Below the pieces are notes generated by a model. That model saw nothing but the letters and a program-made list of their open reading frames with translations. It was not told the origin of the DNA and searched no databases. Made by a program: the position numbers and the translations under genes. A stretch of DNA of 7,124 nucleotides from Kiloniellales bacterium (GTDB taxonomy: Bacteria; Pseudomonadota; Alphaproteobacteria; Kiloniellales; JAKSDN01). The stretch spans positions 1-7,124 of the forward strand of contig JAKSDN010000561.1 of the NCBI GenBank assembly GCA_022360075.1. The letters run 5' to 3'. This document shows positions 1 through 6,370 of the stretch, piece by piece. Every line of letters begins with the position of its first letter. The first letter of the stretch is position 1.

Positions 1-1
1 C

Positions 2-880
2 CGCGTAGAACGCTCCAGCCTCGAGCAAAGCTGGGCCTATGGCGAGGGGCTGGCGGCGGCCGGCCATGCCCGAGTGCGGCGGGCGATCATCGAAGGCGAG
101 GGTCAGGTCCTGGCCGTCGTCCAGGTCTTGCTCAAGCGCCATGGCCCGCTGCTGACCCAGGCGCGGATCCTGCGCGGCCCTCTTTTCCTCGATCCGGCCT
201 TGGACTGGTCGGGCAAGCGTGCCGTTTTGCGCGCGATCGGGGGTCAGTTCTCGCTCCGGCGGCGCGAGCTGCTGATCTGGCTGCCGGAGCTGGCCGACGG
301 CTTGGAGAGTCAGGCGGCCTTGCGCGCCTGCGGCCTTCGTCAGGTGGTGACGGGCTACGGCTTGGTGGCCTGCGACCTTACCGAGCCGATCGAGGAGTTG
401 CGCGGGCGCCTGCGTGGAAGCTGGCGCCGCGACTTGGCCGCAGCCGAGCGCCATGGCCTGGCGGTGCGTCGCGCGCGCGACGCGCAGAGCTTGGACTGGC
501 TGATCGGGCGCGCCGAGACCCACCGCCGGCGGCGCGGCTATGCCGGGCCGACGTCGGGCGAGATCCGGGCCGTGCTGGCGGCGCTGCCGCGTCGGCGCAA
601 GGATCTGCTGCTCTTGATCGCCGGCGGTGCCGAGCCGATCGCCGGCGTGCTGTTCCTGATCCACGGTACGACCGCAACCTATCTGCTCGGCTGGACCGGC
701 CCCGAAGGACGTCGCCTTCATGCTCATAATCTGTTGCTCTGGCGGGCCGTGGAGATGTTGAGGGAGCGGGATCTGCGCTGGCTGGACCTCGGTGTGGTCG
801 ATGCCTCGGCGCCTGGCTTGGCGCGCTTCAAGATCGGCATGGGCGGCGAGCTCGTGACGCTGGCCGGCACGTTCATGTAG
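2..880 (+). CDS. FemAB-like / GNAT-fold acyltransferase, 5' end outside window
   Basis: The reading frame is open from the first bases of the window, so the true start lies upstream. A GTG at 74 is possible, but the codons before it already read like family sequence (SSLEQSWAYGEGLA), which resembles the N-terminal part of FemAB-like proteins. About 292 residues are visible. The C-terminal half has features of the acetyltransferase domain of FemAB-like and BioF2-like proteins: a basic GSWRRDLAAAERHGL stretch, the strand LLLLIAGGAEPIAGVLFLI, then LLGWTGPEGRRLHAHNLLLW, LDLGVVD and FKIGMGG near the end. Such proteins transfer acyl or aminoacyl groups, in Gram-negatives often during envelope or exopolysaccharide assembly. 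The substrate here is unknown. The stop lies in a 12-bp tandem duplication, so a second in-frame TAG follows four codons later. The family is fairly sure, the function is not. Confidence 0.75.
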   Translation, partial: RVERSSLEQSWAYGEGLAAAGHARVRRAIIEGEGQVLAVVQVLLKRHGPLLTQARILRGPLFLDPALDWSGKRAVLRAIGGQFSLRRRELLIWLPELADGLESQAALRACGLRQVVTGYGLVACDLTEPIEELRGRLRGSWRRDLAAAERHGLAVRRARDAQSLDWLIGRAETHRRRRGYAGPTSGEIRAVLAALPRRRKDLLLLIAGGAEPIAGVLFLIHGTTATYLLGWTGPEGRRLHAHNLLLWRAVEMLRERDLRWLDLGVVDASAPGLARFKIGMGGELVTLAGTFM

Positions 881-901
881 ACGGGCAGATAGACGGGCAG
901 A
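878..901. repeat. 12-bp perfect tandem duplication at a stop codon
   Basis: TAGACGGGCAGA occurs twice back to back at 878-889 and 890-901. The first copy begins with the stop codon of the acyltransferase. The unit is a multiple of three, so the second copy gives a second in-frame TAG. It is probably a simple slippage duplication. Confidence 0.9.
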
Positions 902-1022
902 GCCCGCGTCGCGGCAGCCGGGGCAACGCACTTGTGACCGGCGAGCACTTGTTCCTTTCCGTCATCAGTCGCATGTAATTTCGGGAGCAATGCGCTCAGC
1001 GCCATCACGAGGGGACGCGCCG

Positions 1023-1718
1023 ATGATCGATCTCTATACCTGGCCGACGCCGAACGGGCACAAGATCCACATCATGCTGGAGGAGACCGGCCAGCCCTAT
1101 AAGGTGCACGCGATCGATATCTCGGCCGGCGACCAGTTCGATCCGGAGTTCCTGAAGATCAGCCCGAACAACAAGATGCCGGCCATGGTCGATCCCGACG
1201 GCCCGGGCGGCGCGCCGATCGGCCTGTTCGAGTCGGGCGCCATGCTGATCTATCTCGCCGAGAAGACCGGCCAGTTCCTGTCCAAGGATGCGCGCCAGCG
1301 CTACACCACGCTCCAGTGGCTCATGTGGCAGATGGGCGGCATCGGGCCGATGCTCGGCCAGGCCCATCACTTCATCCGCTACGCGCCCGAGGAGATTCCC
1401 TACGCCAAGGAGCGCTACATCAACGAAGCCAAGCGGCTCTACGGCGTTGCCGACAAGCGGCTTGCAGCGTCGCCCTATCTAGCGGGCGACGACTACAGCA
1501 TCGCCGACATCGCGGCCTGGCCCTGGATGCGCTATCCCGACCGTCAGGGCGTCGACCGCGACGCCTTTCCCAACTTCAAGCGCTGGTTCGACGAGATCGC
1601 CGCGCGTCCTGCCGTGCAGCGCGGCGTCGAGGTTCTGGCCGAGCGCCAATCGGTCGGCCCGCTCGACGAGAAGACGCGCGACATCCTGTTCGGGGCGACC
1701 CAGTACCAGCGCCACTGA
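1023..1718 (+). CDS. yfcG: YfcG-type glutathione S-transferase / disulfide-bond oxidoreductase (231 aa)
   Basis: The protein closely resembles Escherichia coli YfcG, a Nu-class GST homologue that uses glutathione to reduce disulfides in the cytoplasm rather than mainly conjugating electrophiles. The N-terminal thioredoxin-like domain (about residues 1-85) begins MIDLYTWPTPNGHKI. T9 and N11 in this motif match the YfcG residues that contact the glutathione sulfur. Further glutathione-site signatures are ISPNNKMPAMVD and LFESGAMLIYLAEKTG. The helical C-terminal domain carries QWLMWQMGGIGPMLGQAHHF and YSIADIAAWPW. ATG 1023 is chosen over an in-frame ATG at 990 because it follows GAGGGGA (1009-1015) at good spacing and matches the family N-terminus. 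The gene converges with the transglycosylase, 38 bases between stops. A paralogue lies at 5096-5719. The family is nearly certain, the physiological substrate unknown. Confidence 0.93.
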   Translation: MIDLYTWPTPNGHKIHIMLEETGQPYKVHAIDISAGDQFDPEFLKISPNNKMPAMVDPDGPGGAPIGLFESGAMLIYLAEKTGQFLSKDARQRYTTLQWLMWQMGGIGPMLGQAHHFIRYAPEEIPYAKERYINEAKRLYGVADKRLAASPYLAGDDYSIADIAAWPWMRYPDRQGVDRDAFPNFKRWFDEIAARPAVQRGVEVLAERQSVGPLDEKTRDILFGATQYQRH

Positions 1719-1756
1719 GGCGCCTCACGCGGTTGTGATGATCGCAGTTAGCCGGA

Positions 1757-2698
1757 TCAGCGCCAGATCGCCTTGGGGTCGCGCAGCTCGCCGGGCGTGA
1801 TCGCCCGGCAGTAGATGTCCTGGGTCCAGAGCTCTTTGCAGGCCTGGCCCGCTCGACCTTCTTTGAAGCCTACGAGCAGGGCGCTGTATTGCTGGCCGGC
1901 CTCGCGCCCGCGCCTCACCAGCGCGGTGCGGGTTCCGTTGGCCAGAGCACCGAGGGCGGCGCGGTTCTTCCTGATCACGCGCCGCGCCTCGGCCCGGTCG
2001 TGGAACGAGCCGAAGATCACGCCCCAGCCGGAGAGGCGTGCCGTCCCGCCCACGCCGGTTTGCCTCAGCTTGGCGACCGAGGCACCGGCCTCGAGCTTCT
2101 CCATGAAGCGCAAGGCGCGTTCGACGTAGACTTCGGTTTCCGGGAAGGGTGGGATGCGCCTGTCGTAGCGCAGCACCGCCTTCTCGCCGGCATTGTAGGC
2201 CGCGAGCACGAGCGGCAGATCCTCGAACTGAGACAGAAGATCGCGCAGGTAGCGCACGCCGCCGTCGATGTTCTGCGCCGGGTCCCAGGGATCGGCGACA
2301 CCGTAGCGCCTGGCGGTCGCCGGCATGAGCTGCATGAGGCCCATGGCGCCCTTGTGCGACAGCGCCTTGGGGTCGTAGAGCGACTCCGCGAGGATCACGG
2401 CATGAACCAGCTCCACGCGCAGACCGTGCTGCTCTGCGATCCGGTCCGCGAGCGCCGGCAGGCCGGGTCGCGGCGTCGCCTTGCGGCGTGGCAGCGGGGC
2501 CTGCTTCAGCGTCGTGGCCAGCGCACCGCCCGAGAAGCGCGGCGCATCGCCCGCGCCCGTCAGGCTCGCCGGACTGGCCGCGTCGAGCGGCCCTGGCGAC
2601 AGCCATAACACCAGCCCGAAGAGGCCCGCCAAACCCGTCGTGCACCTGAGCCCGGACATGCCTGCGCGTGCGCGCTGGCGGGCTCCGAACCTCATCAT
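1757..2698 (-). CDS. Secreted lytic transglycosylase with SLT and C-terminal SPOR-like domains (313 aa)
   Basis: The predicted enzyme cleaves peptidoglycan glycan strands in the periplasm, forming 1,6-anhydromuramyl ends. It starts with a basic stretch and a hydrophobic segment (about residues 17-40, ending GPLDA-AS), read as a signal peptide with type I cleavage. There is no lipobox. The SLT domain covers about 85-200. ILAESLYDP holds the likely catalytic Glu105, followed by the hallmarks GAMGLMQLMPATARRYGV, NIDGGVRYL and LAAYNAGEKAV. Residues 224-300 (GWGVIFGSFHDRAEA onward, with two cysteines in ACKEL and IYC) look like a SPOR-type domain, which in other proteins binds denuded septal glycan. 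The start is set by GGAGAAGG (minus strand, 2702-2709) just before two adjacent ATGs, at 2698 and 2695. Either could be used. The gene diverges from the dioxygenase across a shared regulatory region. Confidence 0.93.
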   Translation of the reverse strand: MMRFGARQRARAGMSGLRCTTGLAGLFGLVLWLSPGPLDAASPASLTGAGDAPRFSGGALATTLKQAPLPRRKATPRPGLPALADRIAEQHGLRVELVHAVILAESLYDPKALSHKGAMGLMQLMPATARRYGVADPWDPAQNIDGGVRYLRDLLSQFEDLPLVLAAYNAGEKAVLRYDRRIPPFPETEVYVERALRFMEKLEAGASVAKLRQTGVGGTARLSGWGVIFGSFHDRAEARRVIRKNRAALGALANGTRTALVRRGREAGQQYSALLVGFKEGRAGQACKELWTQDIYCRAITPGELRDPKAIWR

Positions 2699-2842
2699 GA
2701 ACCTTCTCCGGTGTCCCCGAAATGAGGGGCTTGGATGATCTGCGGATGGCCCCTGCGCTGCCCCTTGTCTGCGGCGCTTTGCGAGAGGGCGCTCCGATGG
2801 CCGACGATCGGCTCTAATGTGCCCTACATAATGCGTGTGTCG

Positions 2843-2858
2843 CGTGATGAACATCACA
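2843..2858. promoter_or_regulatory. Crp/Fnr-family-like operator palindrome
   Basis: CGTGATGAACATCACA contains the perfect inverted repeat GTGATG-AA-CATCAC. Read as the Crp consensus (TGTGA-N6-TCACA) it matches 9 of 10 fixed positions. Read as the Fnr/FixK type (TTGAT-N4-ATCAA) it keeps the TGAT-N4-ATCA core. It could control either divergent gene. Which regulator binds, if any, is inference. Confidence 0.45.
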
Positions 2859-2932
2859 CAATCGTGGTTTCTTCGGATTCGAGCGGATCTCGAAGCCCAA
2901 TTCGCGTTCCGGACGAGGCGAAGGCGAAGTGC

Positions 2933-2961
2933 TTCCCGAAATGCGTCTCTTGGCCGATAAT
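2933..2961 (+). promoter_or_regulatory. Possible sigma-70 type promoter of the dioxygenase gene
   Basis: TTCCCG (2933-2938) and GATAAT (2956-2961) are separated by 17 bases. The -10 matches 5 of 6 consensus bases and the -35 only 3 of 6. Transcription would start near 2968, about 45 bases before the gene. The assignment rests mainly on the -10 box. Confidence 0.33.
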
Positions 2962-3013
2962 TCACCTTGGCCGCCGCATCGGTATCTTGCAGCCCAAGGA
3001 GGAGCGCGACGTG

Positions 3014-3799
3014 ATGCTCACGTCCCTTCAGCAAAGGCAGTTTGAAGAGGACGGGCTCTTGCTGCTGCCGGACCTGTTTACGGCAGGGGAAGTTGCCCGT
3101 CTGCGCGCCGAGCTGCCGGCGCTCTTCGCCCAGGACCATCCAGGCAACATCCGCGAGCGCGATAGCGGCGAGGTGCGCACGGCCATGGGCCTGCACCTGC
3201 GCAGCGAGTCCTTCGGCCGGCTCGTGCGCCATCCGCGCCTGCTCGAGGCCGCCCAGCAGCTCCGCGGCGACGCGCTCTACGTCCAGCAGGTCAAGGTCAA
3301 CGTCAAGGCCGCCTTCGAGGGCGAGCAGTGGCAATGGCACTACGACTTCGCCACGCACCATGCCGAGGACGGCGTGCCGGCGCCGCTCGCCCTCAACCTC
3401 CACGTCTTTCTCGACGACGTCTCCGAATTCAACGGGCCGCTCTACTTCATCCCCGGCTCGCACAAGAGGACCAGCCCGACCGCGACGCTGGATACCGAGA
3501 CCACCTCTTACCCGCTCTGGGTCGTCGGCCGCGACAGCGTGAAAGCCATGGCCGCCGAGCGGGGCCTGGTCTCGGCCACGGGCCGCGCCGGCACCGCGCT
3601 GATCTTCGGCGACGCGATGCTCCATGCCTCGCCGGCCAATATCTCGCCCTGGGACCGCGCGATCTTCTCGGTGATCCTCAACCCGGTCTCCAACGCGCTG
3701 ACCCGCCACACCCGGCCGGACTACAAGCACCACCGCGATCTGACCCCGATCACCGCGCTCGACGACGACTGCCTCTTGCAGGTCGCCGGCGCGGCCTGA
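3014..3799 (+). CDS. EctD-like Fe(II)/2-oxoglutarate dioxygenase, PhyH family (261 aa)
   Basis: The protein belongs to the phytanoyl-CoA dioxygenase (PhyH) family, which hydroxylates small molecules using O2, Fe(II) and 2-oxoglutarate. The iron facial triad is visible as H109-x-D111 in WQWHYDF and H204 in MLHASPANISPWDR. R215 in the same motif is the likely 2-oxoglutarate anchor. HYDFATHHAEDGVP, FNGPLYFIPGSH and ILNPVSNAL strongly recall ectoine hydroxylase EctD (family about 300 residues), but this protein is shorter at the N-terminus. An alternative substrate, such as a free amino acid, is possible. ATG 3014 and GTG 3011 both follow AAGGAGGAG at 2996-3004. I chose ATG because the fold begins right there (LQQRQFEEDGLLLLPDLF). 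The trans-sulfuration gene follows after 86 bases with no clear terminator between. The family is secure, the substrate open. Confidence 0.88.
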   Translation: MLTSLQQRQFEEDGLLLLPDLFTAGEVARLRAELPALFAQDHPGNIRERDSGEVRTAMGLHLRSESFGRLVRHPRLLEAAQQLRGDALYVQQVKVNVKAAFEGEQWQWHYDFATHHAEDGVPAPLALNLHVFLDDVSEFNGPLYFIPGSHKRTSPTATLDTETTSYPLWVVGRDSVKAMAAERGLVSATGRAGTALIFGDAMLHASPANISPWDRAIFSVILNPVSNALTRHTRPDYKHHRDLTPITALDDDCLLQVAGAA

Positions 3800-3885
3800 C
3801 GGCAAGCCCGCCGCCGGGACGCTCCACTTTGTCAGGCGACATTGACCGGCTTGGCTTTCGCGCCATGCCCCGCTAATCCTGCCCC

Positions 3886-5037
3886 ATGACCGACCGTTCG
3901 AGCCTCAAGCCGGAGACCTTGGCGGCCCACGGCCTCTATCCCGGCGACCCCGTCACCGGCGCCGTGATTCCCCCGGTCCAGCCGGCCACGACCTTCGCCC
4001 GCGACGAGCGCTATGCCCTCCTGCAGGAAGGCATGAGCTACGCGCGCGACGCCAACCCGACATACCTGCCGGCCGAGGGCCTGCTGGCCCGCCTCGAGGG
4101 CGGCGAGGCGGCGCTGGTCTTCAGCTCCGGCAATGCCGCGGCCTCGACGGTGATCCAGTCCCTGGAGCCGGGCGACCGCGTGGTCGCGCCCAAGGTCATG
4201 TACTGGGGCCTGCGCGGGCGCTTCGGCGACTTCGCGAGCCGCTGGGGCCTCGACTTCGCGCTCTTCGACGCCCACGAGCCCGATGGCCTCGCCCGCGCGA
4301 TCGAGGGCGGCCGCACGCGCCTGGTCTGGATCGAGACGCCGAGCAACCCGACCTGGGACGTGATCGACATCGCCGCCGCGGCCGCGCTCGCCCACGCGGC
4401 CGGCGCGCGCCTGGCCGTCGACTCCACGGTGGCGACGCCGGTCCTGTCCCGCCCCTTGGAGCATGGTGCCGATCTGGTCATGCACTCGGCCACCAAGTAT
4501 CTCAACGGCCACAGCGATGTGGTGGCGGGCGCCTTGGCGACCGCAAGGCGCGACGAATTCTGGCAGCGGATCGAGACCAACCGGGCCGGCGGCGGGGCGA
4601 TCCTCGGCTCCTTCGAGGCCTGGCTGCTGCAGCGCGGCCTGCGCACGCTCTACCTGCGGGTCGGCCGGGCCTGCGAGAGCGCGCTGGCCATCGCCCGGCA
4701 CTTCGACGGCGATCCCAGGCTTTCCGCGGTGCTTTATCCTGGACTGCCGAGCCATCCCGGCCACGCGGTCGCGGCGCGCCAGATGAGCGGCGGCTTCGGC
4801 GGCATGCTCTCGCTCCGCGTCGCCGGCGGGGCCGGCCCGGCGCTGGCGACGGCCAAGGCCTGCCGCCTGTTCCTGCGCGCGACCTCCCTGGGCGGGGTCG
4901 AGAGCCTGATCGAGCATCGCGCGACCATCGAGGGGCCGGGCAGCCCGATCCCCGAGGACTTGCTGCGCCTGTCGATCGGCATCGAGCACCCCGACGACCT
5001 GATCGCCGACCTGGACCAGGCCCTGCCGCGTGCCTAG
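3886..5037 (+). CDS. PLP-dependent trans-sulfuration enzyme, cystathionine beta-lyase / gamma-synthase family (383 aa)
   Basis: This is a Cys/Met metabolism PLP enzyme. Members make or cleave cystathionine in the cytosol, linking cysteine, homocysteine and methionine. The PLP lysine is K204 in SATKYLNGHSD, and D179 in LAVDSTVATP should bind the pyridine nitrogen. SYARDANPTY (Y52 and R54) matches the phosphate-binding segment donated by the neighbouring subunit. SSGNAAAS and the substrate-binding SLGGVESLIEHRA near the C-terminus are also typical. The usual YGGT motif is replaced by MYWGLR, a variant I associate with an alphaproteobacterial subgroup annotated as gamma-synthase or generic trans-sulfuration enzyme. 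Lyase and synthase therefore cannot be told apart here. The length is normal. The ribosome binding site before ATG 3886 is poor, but the N-terminus fits the family. A YfcG-type GST follows 58 bases after the stop and may be cotranscribed. Confidence 0.9.
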   Translation: MTDRSSLKPETLAAHGLYPGDPVTGAVIPPVQPATTFARDERYALLQEGMSYARDANPTYLPAEGLLARLEGGEAALVFSSGNAAASTVIQSLEPGDRVVAPKVMYWGLRGRFGDFASRWGLDFALFDAHEPDGLARAIEGGRTRLVWIETPSNPTWDVIDIAAAAALAHAAGARLAVDSTVATPVLSRPLEHGADLVMHSATKYLNGHSDVVAGALATARRDEFWQRIETNRAGGGAILGSFEAWLLQRGLRTLYLRVGRACESALAIARHFDGDPRLSAVLYPGLPSHPGHAVAARQMSGGFGGMLSLRVAGGAGPALATAKACRLFLRATSLGGVESLIEHRATIEGPGSPIPEDLLRLSIGIEHPDDLIADLDQALPRA

Positions 5038-5095
5038 ATCAGACAACGGCCCCGCAGCCTCTGCCGGCCGGGACGAGGGAGGGGGCCCGCCAGTC

Positions 5096-5719
5096 ATGCC
5101 AATCGATCTCTATACCTGGAAGACGCCGAACGGCCGCAAGGTCTCGATCATGCTCGAGGAGCTCGCGCTGCCCTACGAGACGCACACGGTGAACATCGGC
5201 CAGGACGAGCAGTTCGCGCCGGATTTCCTGGCCATCAGTCCGAACAACAAGATCCCGGCCATCGTCGATCCCGAGGGGCCCGACGGCGCGCCGATCTCGC
5301 TGTTCGAGACCGGCGCGATCCTGCTCTACCTGGCCGAGAAGACCGGCCGCTTCATGCCGCGGGAGACGCGGGCGCGCCAGCTCGCCAACCAGTGGCTGAT
5401 GTGGCAGATGGGCGGCTTCGGCCCCATGCTGGGCCAGGCGCATCACTTCCGGCGCTTCGCCAAGGAGCAGGTGCCTTATGCCATCGAGCGCTACACCAAC
5501 GAGACCCGGCGGCTTTACGGCGTGCTCGACCGGCGTCTGGGCGAGGCGGACTATCTGGCCGGCGAGGACTACTCGGTGGCCGACATCGCCACTTATCCCT
5601 GGGCGGCGCGGCACGAGTGGCATGGCATGGACTTGGCCGACTTCCCCAACGTCAAGCGCTGGTACGACGCGATCGGCGCACGCCCCGCGGTGGAGCGGGG
5701 TATGGCGGTGCCGGCCTGA
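5096..5719 (+). CDS. yfcG: Second YfcG-type glutathione S-transferase, short C-terminus (207 aa)
   Basis: This is a paralogue of the GST at 1023-1718, identical over blocks such as QWLMWQMGG, GPMLGQAHHF and ISPNNK and by eye about 60% identical overall. The thioredoxin-like domain begins MPIDLYTWKTPNGRKV. T10 and N12 correspond to the glutathione-contacting Thr and Asn of E. coli YfcG. IPAIVDPEGP and LFETGAILLYLAEKTG complete the glutathione site, and the helical domain carries PYAIERY and YSVADIATYPW. The predicted role is glutathione-dependent disulfide reduction in the cytosol. ATG 5096 is used because it follows GAGGGAGGGGG (5075-5085) and matches the family start. An ATG at 5030 overlaps the upstream gene and adds only low-complexity residues. 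The protein stops right after RPAVERGMAVPA and so lacks about 24 C-terminal residues present in its paralogue. The catalytic part is complete. Confidence 0.92.
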   Translation: MPIDLYTWKTPNGRKVSIMLEELALPYETHTVNIGQDEQFAPDFLAISPNNKIPAIVDPEGPDGAPISLFETGAILLYLAEKTGRFMPRETRARQLANQWLMWQMGGFGPMLGQAHHFRRFAKEQVPYAIERYTNETRRLYGVLDRRLGEADYLAGEDYSVADIATYPWAARHEWHGMDLADFPNVKRWYDAIGARPAVERGMAVPA

Positions 5720-5739
5720 AGCTCCGGACCGCCGCTAGG

Positions 5740-5769
5740 CCGGCCGGCTCCGAAACCGGAGCGGGCCGG
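5740..5769. terminator. GC-rich hairpin between convergent genes
   Basis: The inner stem is GCTCCG (5747-5752) pairing with CGGAGC (5757-5762) around an AAAC loop. An outer stem CCGGCC/GGCCGG (5740-5745 with 5764-5769) continues it after one G-G mismatch. It sits between the stops of the second GST and the 72-residue protein, so it could end transcription in both directions. Neither side has a T-run, so intrinsic activity is uncertain. Confidence 0.45.
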
Positions 5770-5777
5770 GACAGACG

Positions 5778-5996
5778 CTAGTGCGCGGCGCGGGGCCGGC
5801 CGCGGCCGCGCTTGGTCAGGCCGAGCACCGGGGCGCCGGCCGGCTGCACCGGTCCCGACAGCGACTGCAGCTCGTTCAAGCAGTGCTCGAGATTGGCCTG
5901 CTCGCGGGCGTCCTCGCGGTCAAAGACCTCCAGGCAGCTAAGCTTGATCTCGACGAGATCGATCAATGTCTCGAGAGAGCGCTGGGAAAGTGCCAT
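5778..5996 (-). CDS. Small hypothetical protein with helical body and AT-hook-like tail (72 aa)
   Basis: I do not recognise a named family. Residues 4-47 are charged and heptad-like (LETLIDLVEIKLSCLEVFD, then REQANLEHCLNELQSL) and are likely helical or coiled coil. A Pro/Gly/Ala linker follows. The tail KRGRGRPRAAH contains RGRP, the core of the AT-hook that inserts into the minor groove of AT-rich DNA. No signal peptide or membrane segment is seen. The start at 5996 is preferred over a longer frame reaching 6065 because a GGGGG ribosome-binding-like run (6004-6008) lies seven bases upstream and the helical part begins there. The gene reads away from the tRNA and converges with the second GST. 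A CtrA-type box lies about 100 bases upstream, next to an AT-rich, promoter-like stretch (6040-6062). Small size keeps confidence moderate. DNA binding is inference. Confidence 0.62.
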   Translation of the reverse strand: MALSQRSLETLIDLVEIKLSCLEVFDREDAREQANLEHCLNELQSLSGPVQPAGAPVLGLTKRGRGRPRAAH

Positions 5997-6096
5997 GTGT
6001 CGACCCCCGATGGCATCAAATATCCATCCAGAGTGGGCGTTCATATTTAACATAGCATGAATCACGAAGCCGCCTGCCGGCCCCGATTTTTCCGCT

Positions 6097-6112
6097 TTAA
6101 CAATACTTTAAC
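6097..6112 (+). promoter_or_regulatory. CtrA-type binding site (TTAA-N7-TTAAC)
   Basis: TTAACAATACTTTAAC matches the full CtrA consensus exactly, TTAA (6097-6100) and TTAAC (6108-6112) with seven bases between. It can also be seen as CTTTAAC repeated every 11 bases, one helical turn. A further TTAAC half-site lies at 6047-6051. CtrA is the cell-cycle/motility response regulator conserved across alphaproteobacteria. The site is upstream of the 72-residue protein gene and 167 bases before the tRNA. Confidence 0.5.
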
Positions 6113-6211
6113 GCGACTTCCTCGGTTCCGCCGAAGACTGGCCGAGGCCCGCAGCAGGGCGTCTGCGCATGGCAGCCGGCGCCCTACGGACCGGCCCCCA
6201 GCGCCGCGCCG

Positions 6212-6240
6212 TTGACGGGGCGCCCGGCGAAGGTTAGAAC
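6212..6240 (+). promoter_or_regulatory. Sigma-70 type promoter of the tRNA gene
   Basis: TTGACG (6212-6217) and TAGAAC (6235-6240) are separated by exactly 17 bases and match 5 of 6 and 4 of 6 consensus bases. Transcription would start near 6247, about 32 bases before the mature tRNA. The GC-rich stretch after the -10 is typical of stable-RNA promoters under growth-rate or stringent control. Confidence 0.65.
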
Positions 6241-6278
6241 GCCTCGCCGCAAACGTCGTGTTTGAACGCCGCTCTTGC

Positions 6279-6370
6279 GGAGGGGTGGCCGAGTGGCTGA
6301 AGGCGACGGTTTGCTAAACCGTTATACTGGGAAACCGGTATCGTGGGTTCGAATCCCATCCCCTCCGCCA
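6279..6370 (+). tRNA. tRNA-Ser(GCU)
   Basis: This is a complete 92-nt class II tRNA with an encoded CCA end (6368-6370). The acceptor GGAGGGG (6279-6285) pairs with CCCCTCC (6360-6366), and the discriminator is G6367. The anticodon loop TTGCTAA gives anticodon GCU (6313-6315), which reads the serine codons AGC and AGU. The long variable arm (6324-6341, ATACTGG/CCGGTAT around GAAA) is typical of serine tRNAs, and the T-loop is TTCGAAT. It has its own promoter upstream. Its 3' flank holds an integrase remnant and an inverted partial copy of its own middle region, so it was probably an integration target. Confidence 0.98.

Larger units (their letters stand above)
2699..3013. promoter_or_regulatory. 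Shared divergent intergenic region
   Basis: These 315 bases separate the divergent transglycosylase and dioxygenase genes. They hold the transglycosylase ribosome binding site, a Crp/Fnr-like palindrome (2843-2858), a possible dioxygenase promoter (2933-2961) and the dioxygenase ribosome binding site (AAGGAGGAG, 2996-3004). A frame open across most of the region on the plus strand does not read like protein. No further gene is seen. Confidence 0.6.

Noticed and set aside
949..979. Possible promoter TTGTTC ... TGTAAT before the first GST
   Set aside because: The spacing is 19 bases and the -35 matches only half the consensus, too weak to annotate.
1725..2645. Minus-strand 306-codon frame and plus-strand 239-codon frame across the transglycosylase
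   Set aside because: Both are frame-shifted or antisense shadows of the SLT/SPOR gene and carry no recognisable domain.
2735..3013. Upstream in-frame start giving the dioxygenase 93 extra residues
   Set aside because: The extra residues do not look like a protein domain. The region holds regulatory-looking sequence, and a strong AAGGAGGAG lies just before 3011-3014.
2699..3805. Minus-strand upstream extension of the transglycosylase to 682 residues
   Set aside because: The extension is antisense to the dioxygenase and would bury the signal peptide. A strong ribosome binding site sets the start at 2698.
3832..5097. Long minus-strand frame of 421 codons opposite the trans-sulfuration gene
   Set aside because: It is a high-GC antisense shadow with Arg/Gly/Ala-rich composition. 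The plus strand has full PLP-enzyme motifs.
6120..6147. CCTCGG/CCGAGG inverted repeat upstream of the tRNA
   Set aside because: The stem is only six bases with a 16-base loop and no T-run, which is expected by chance in this GC-rich stretch.
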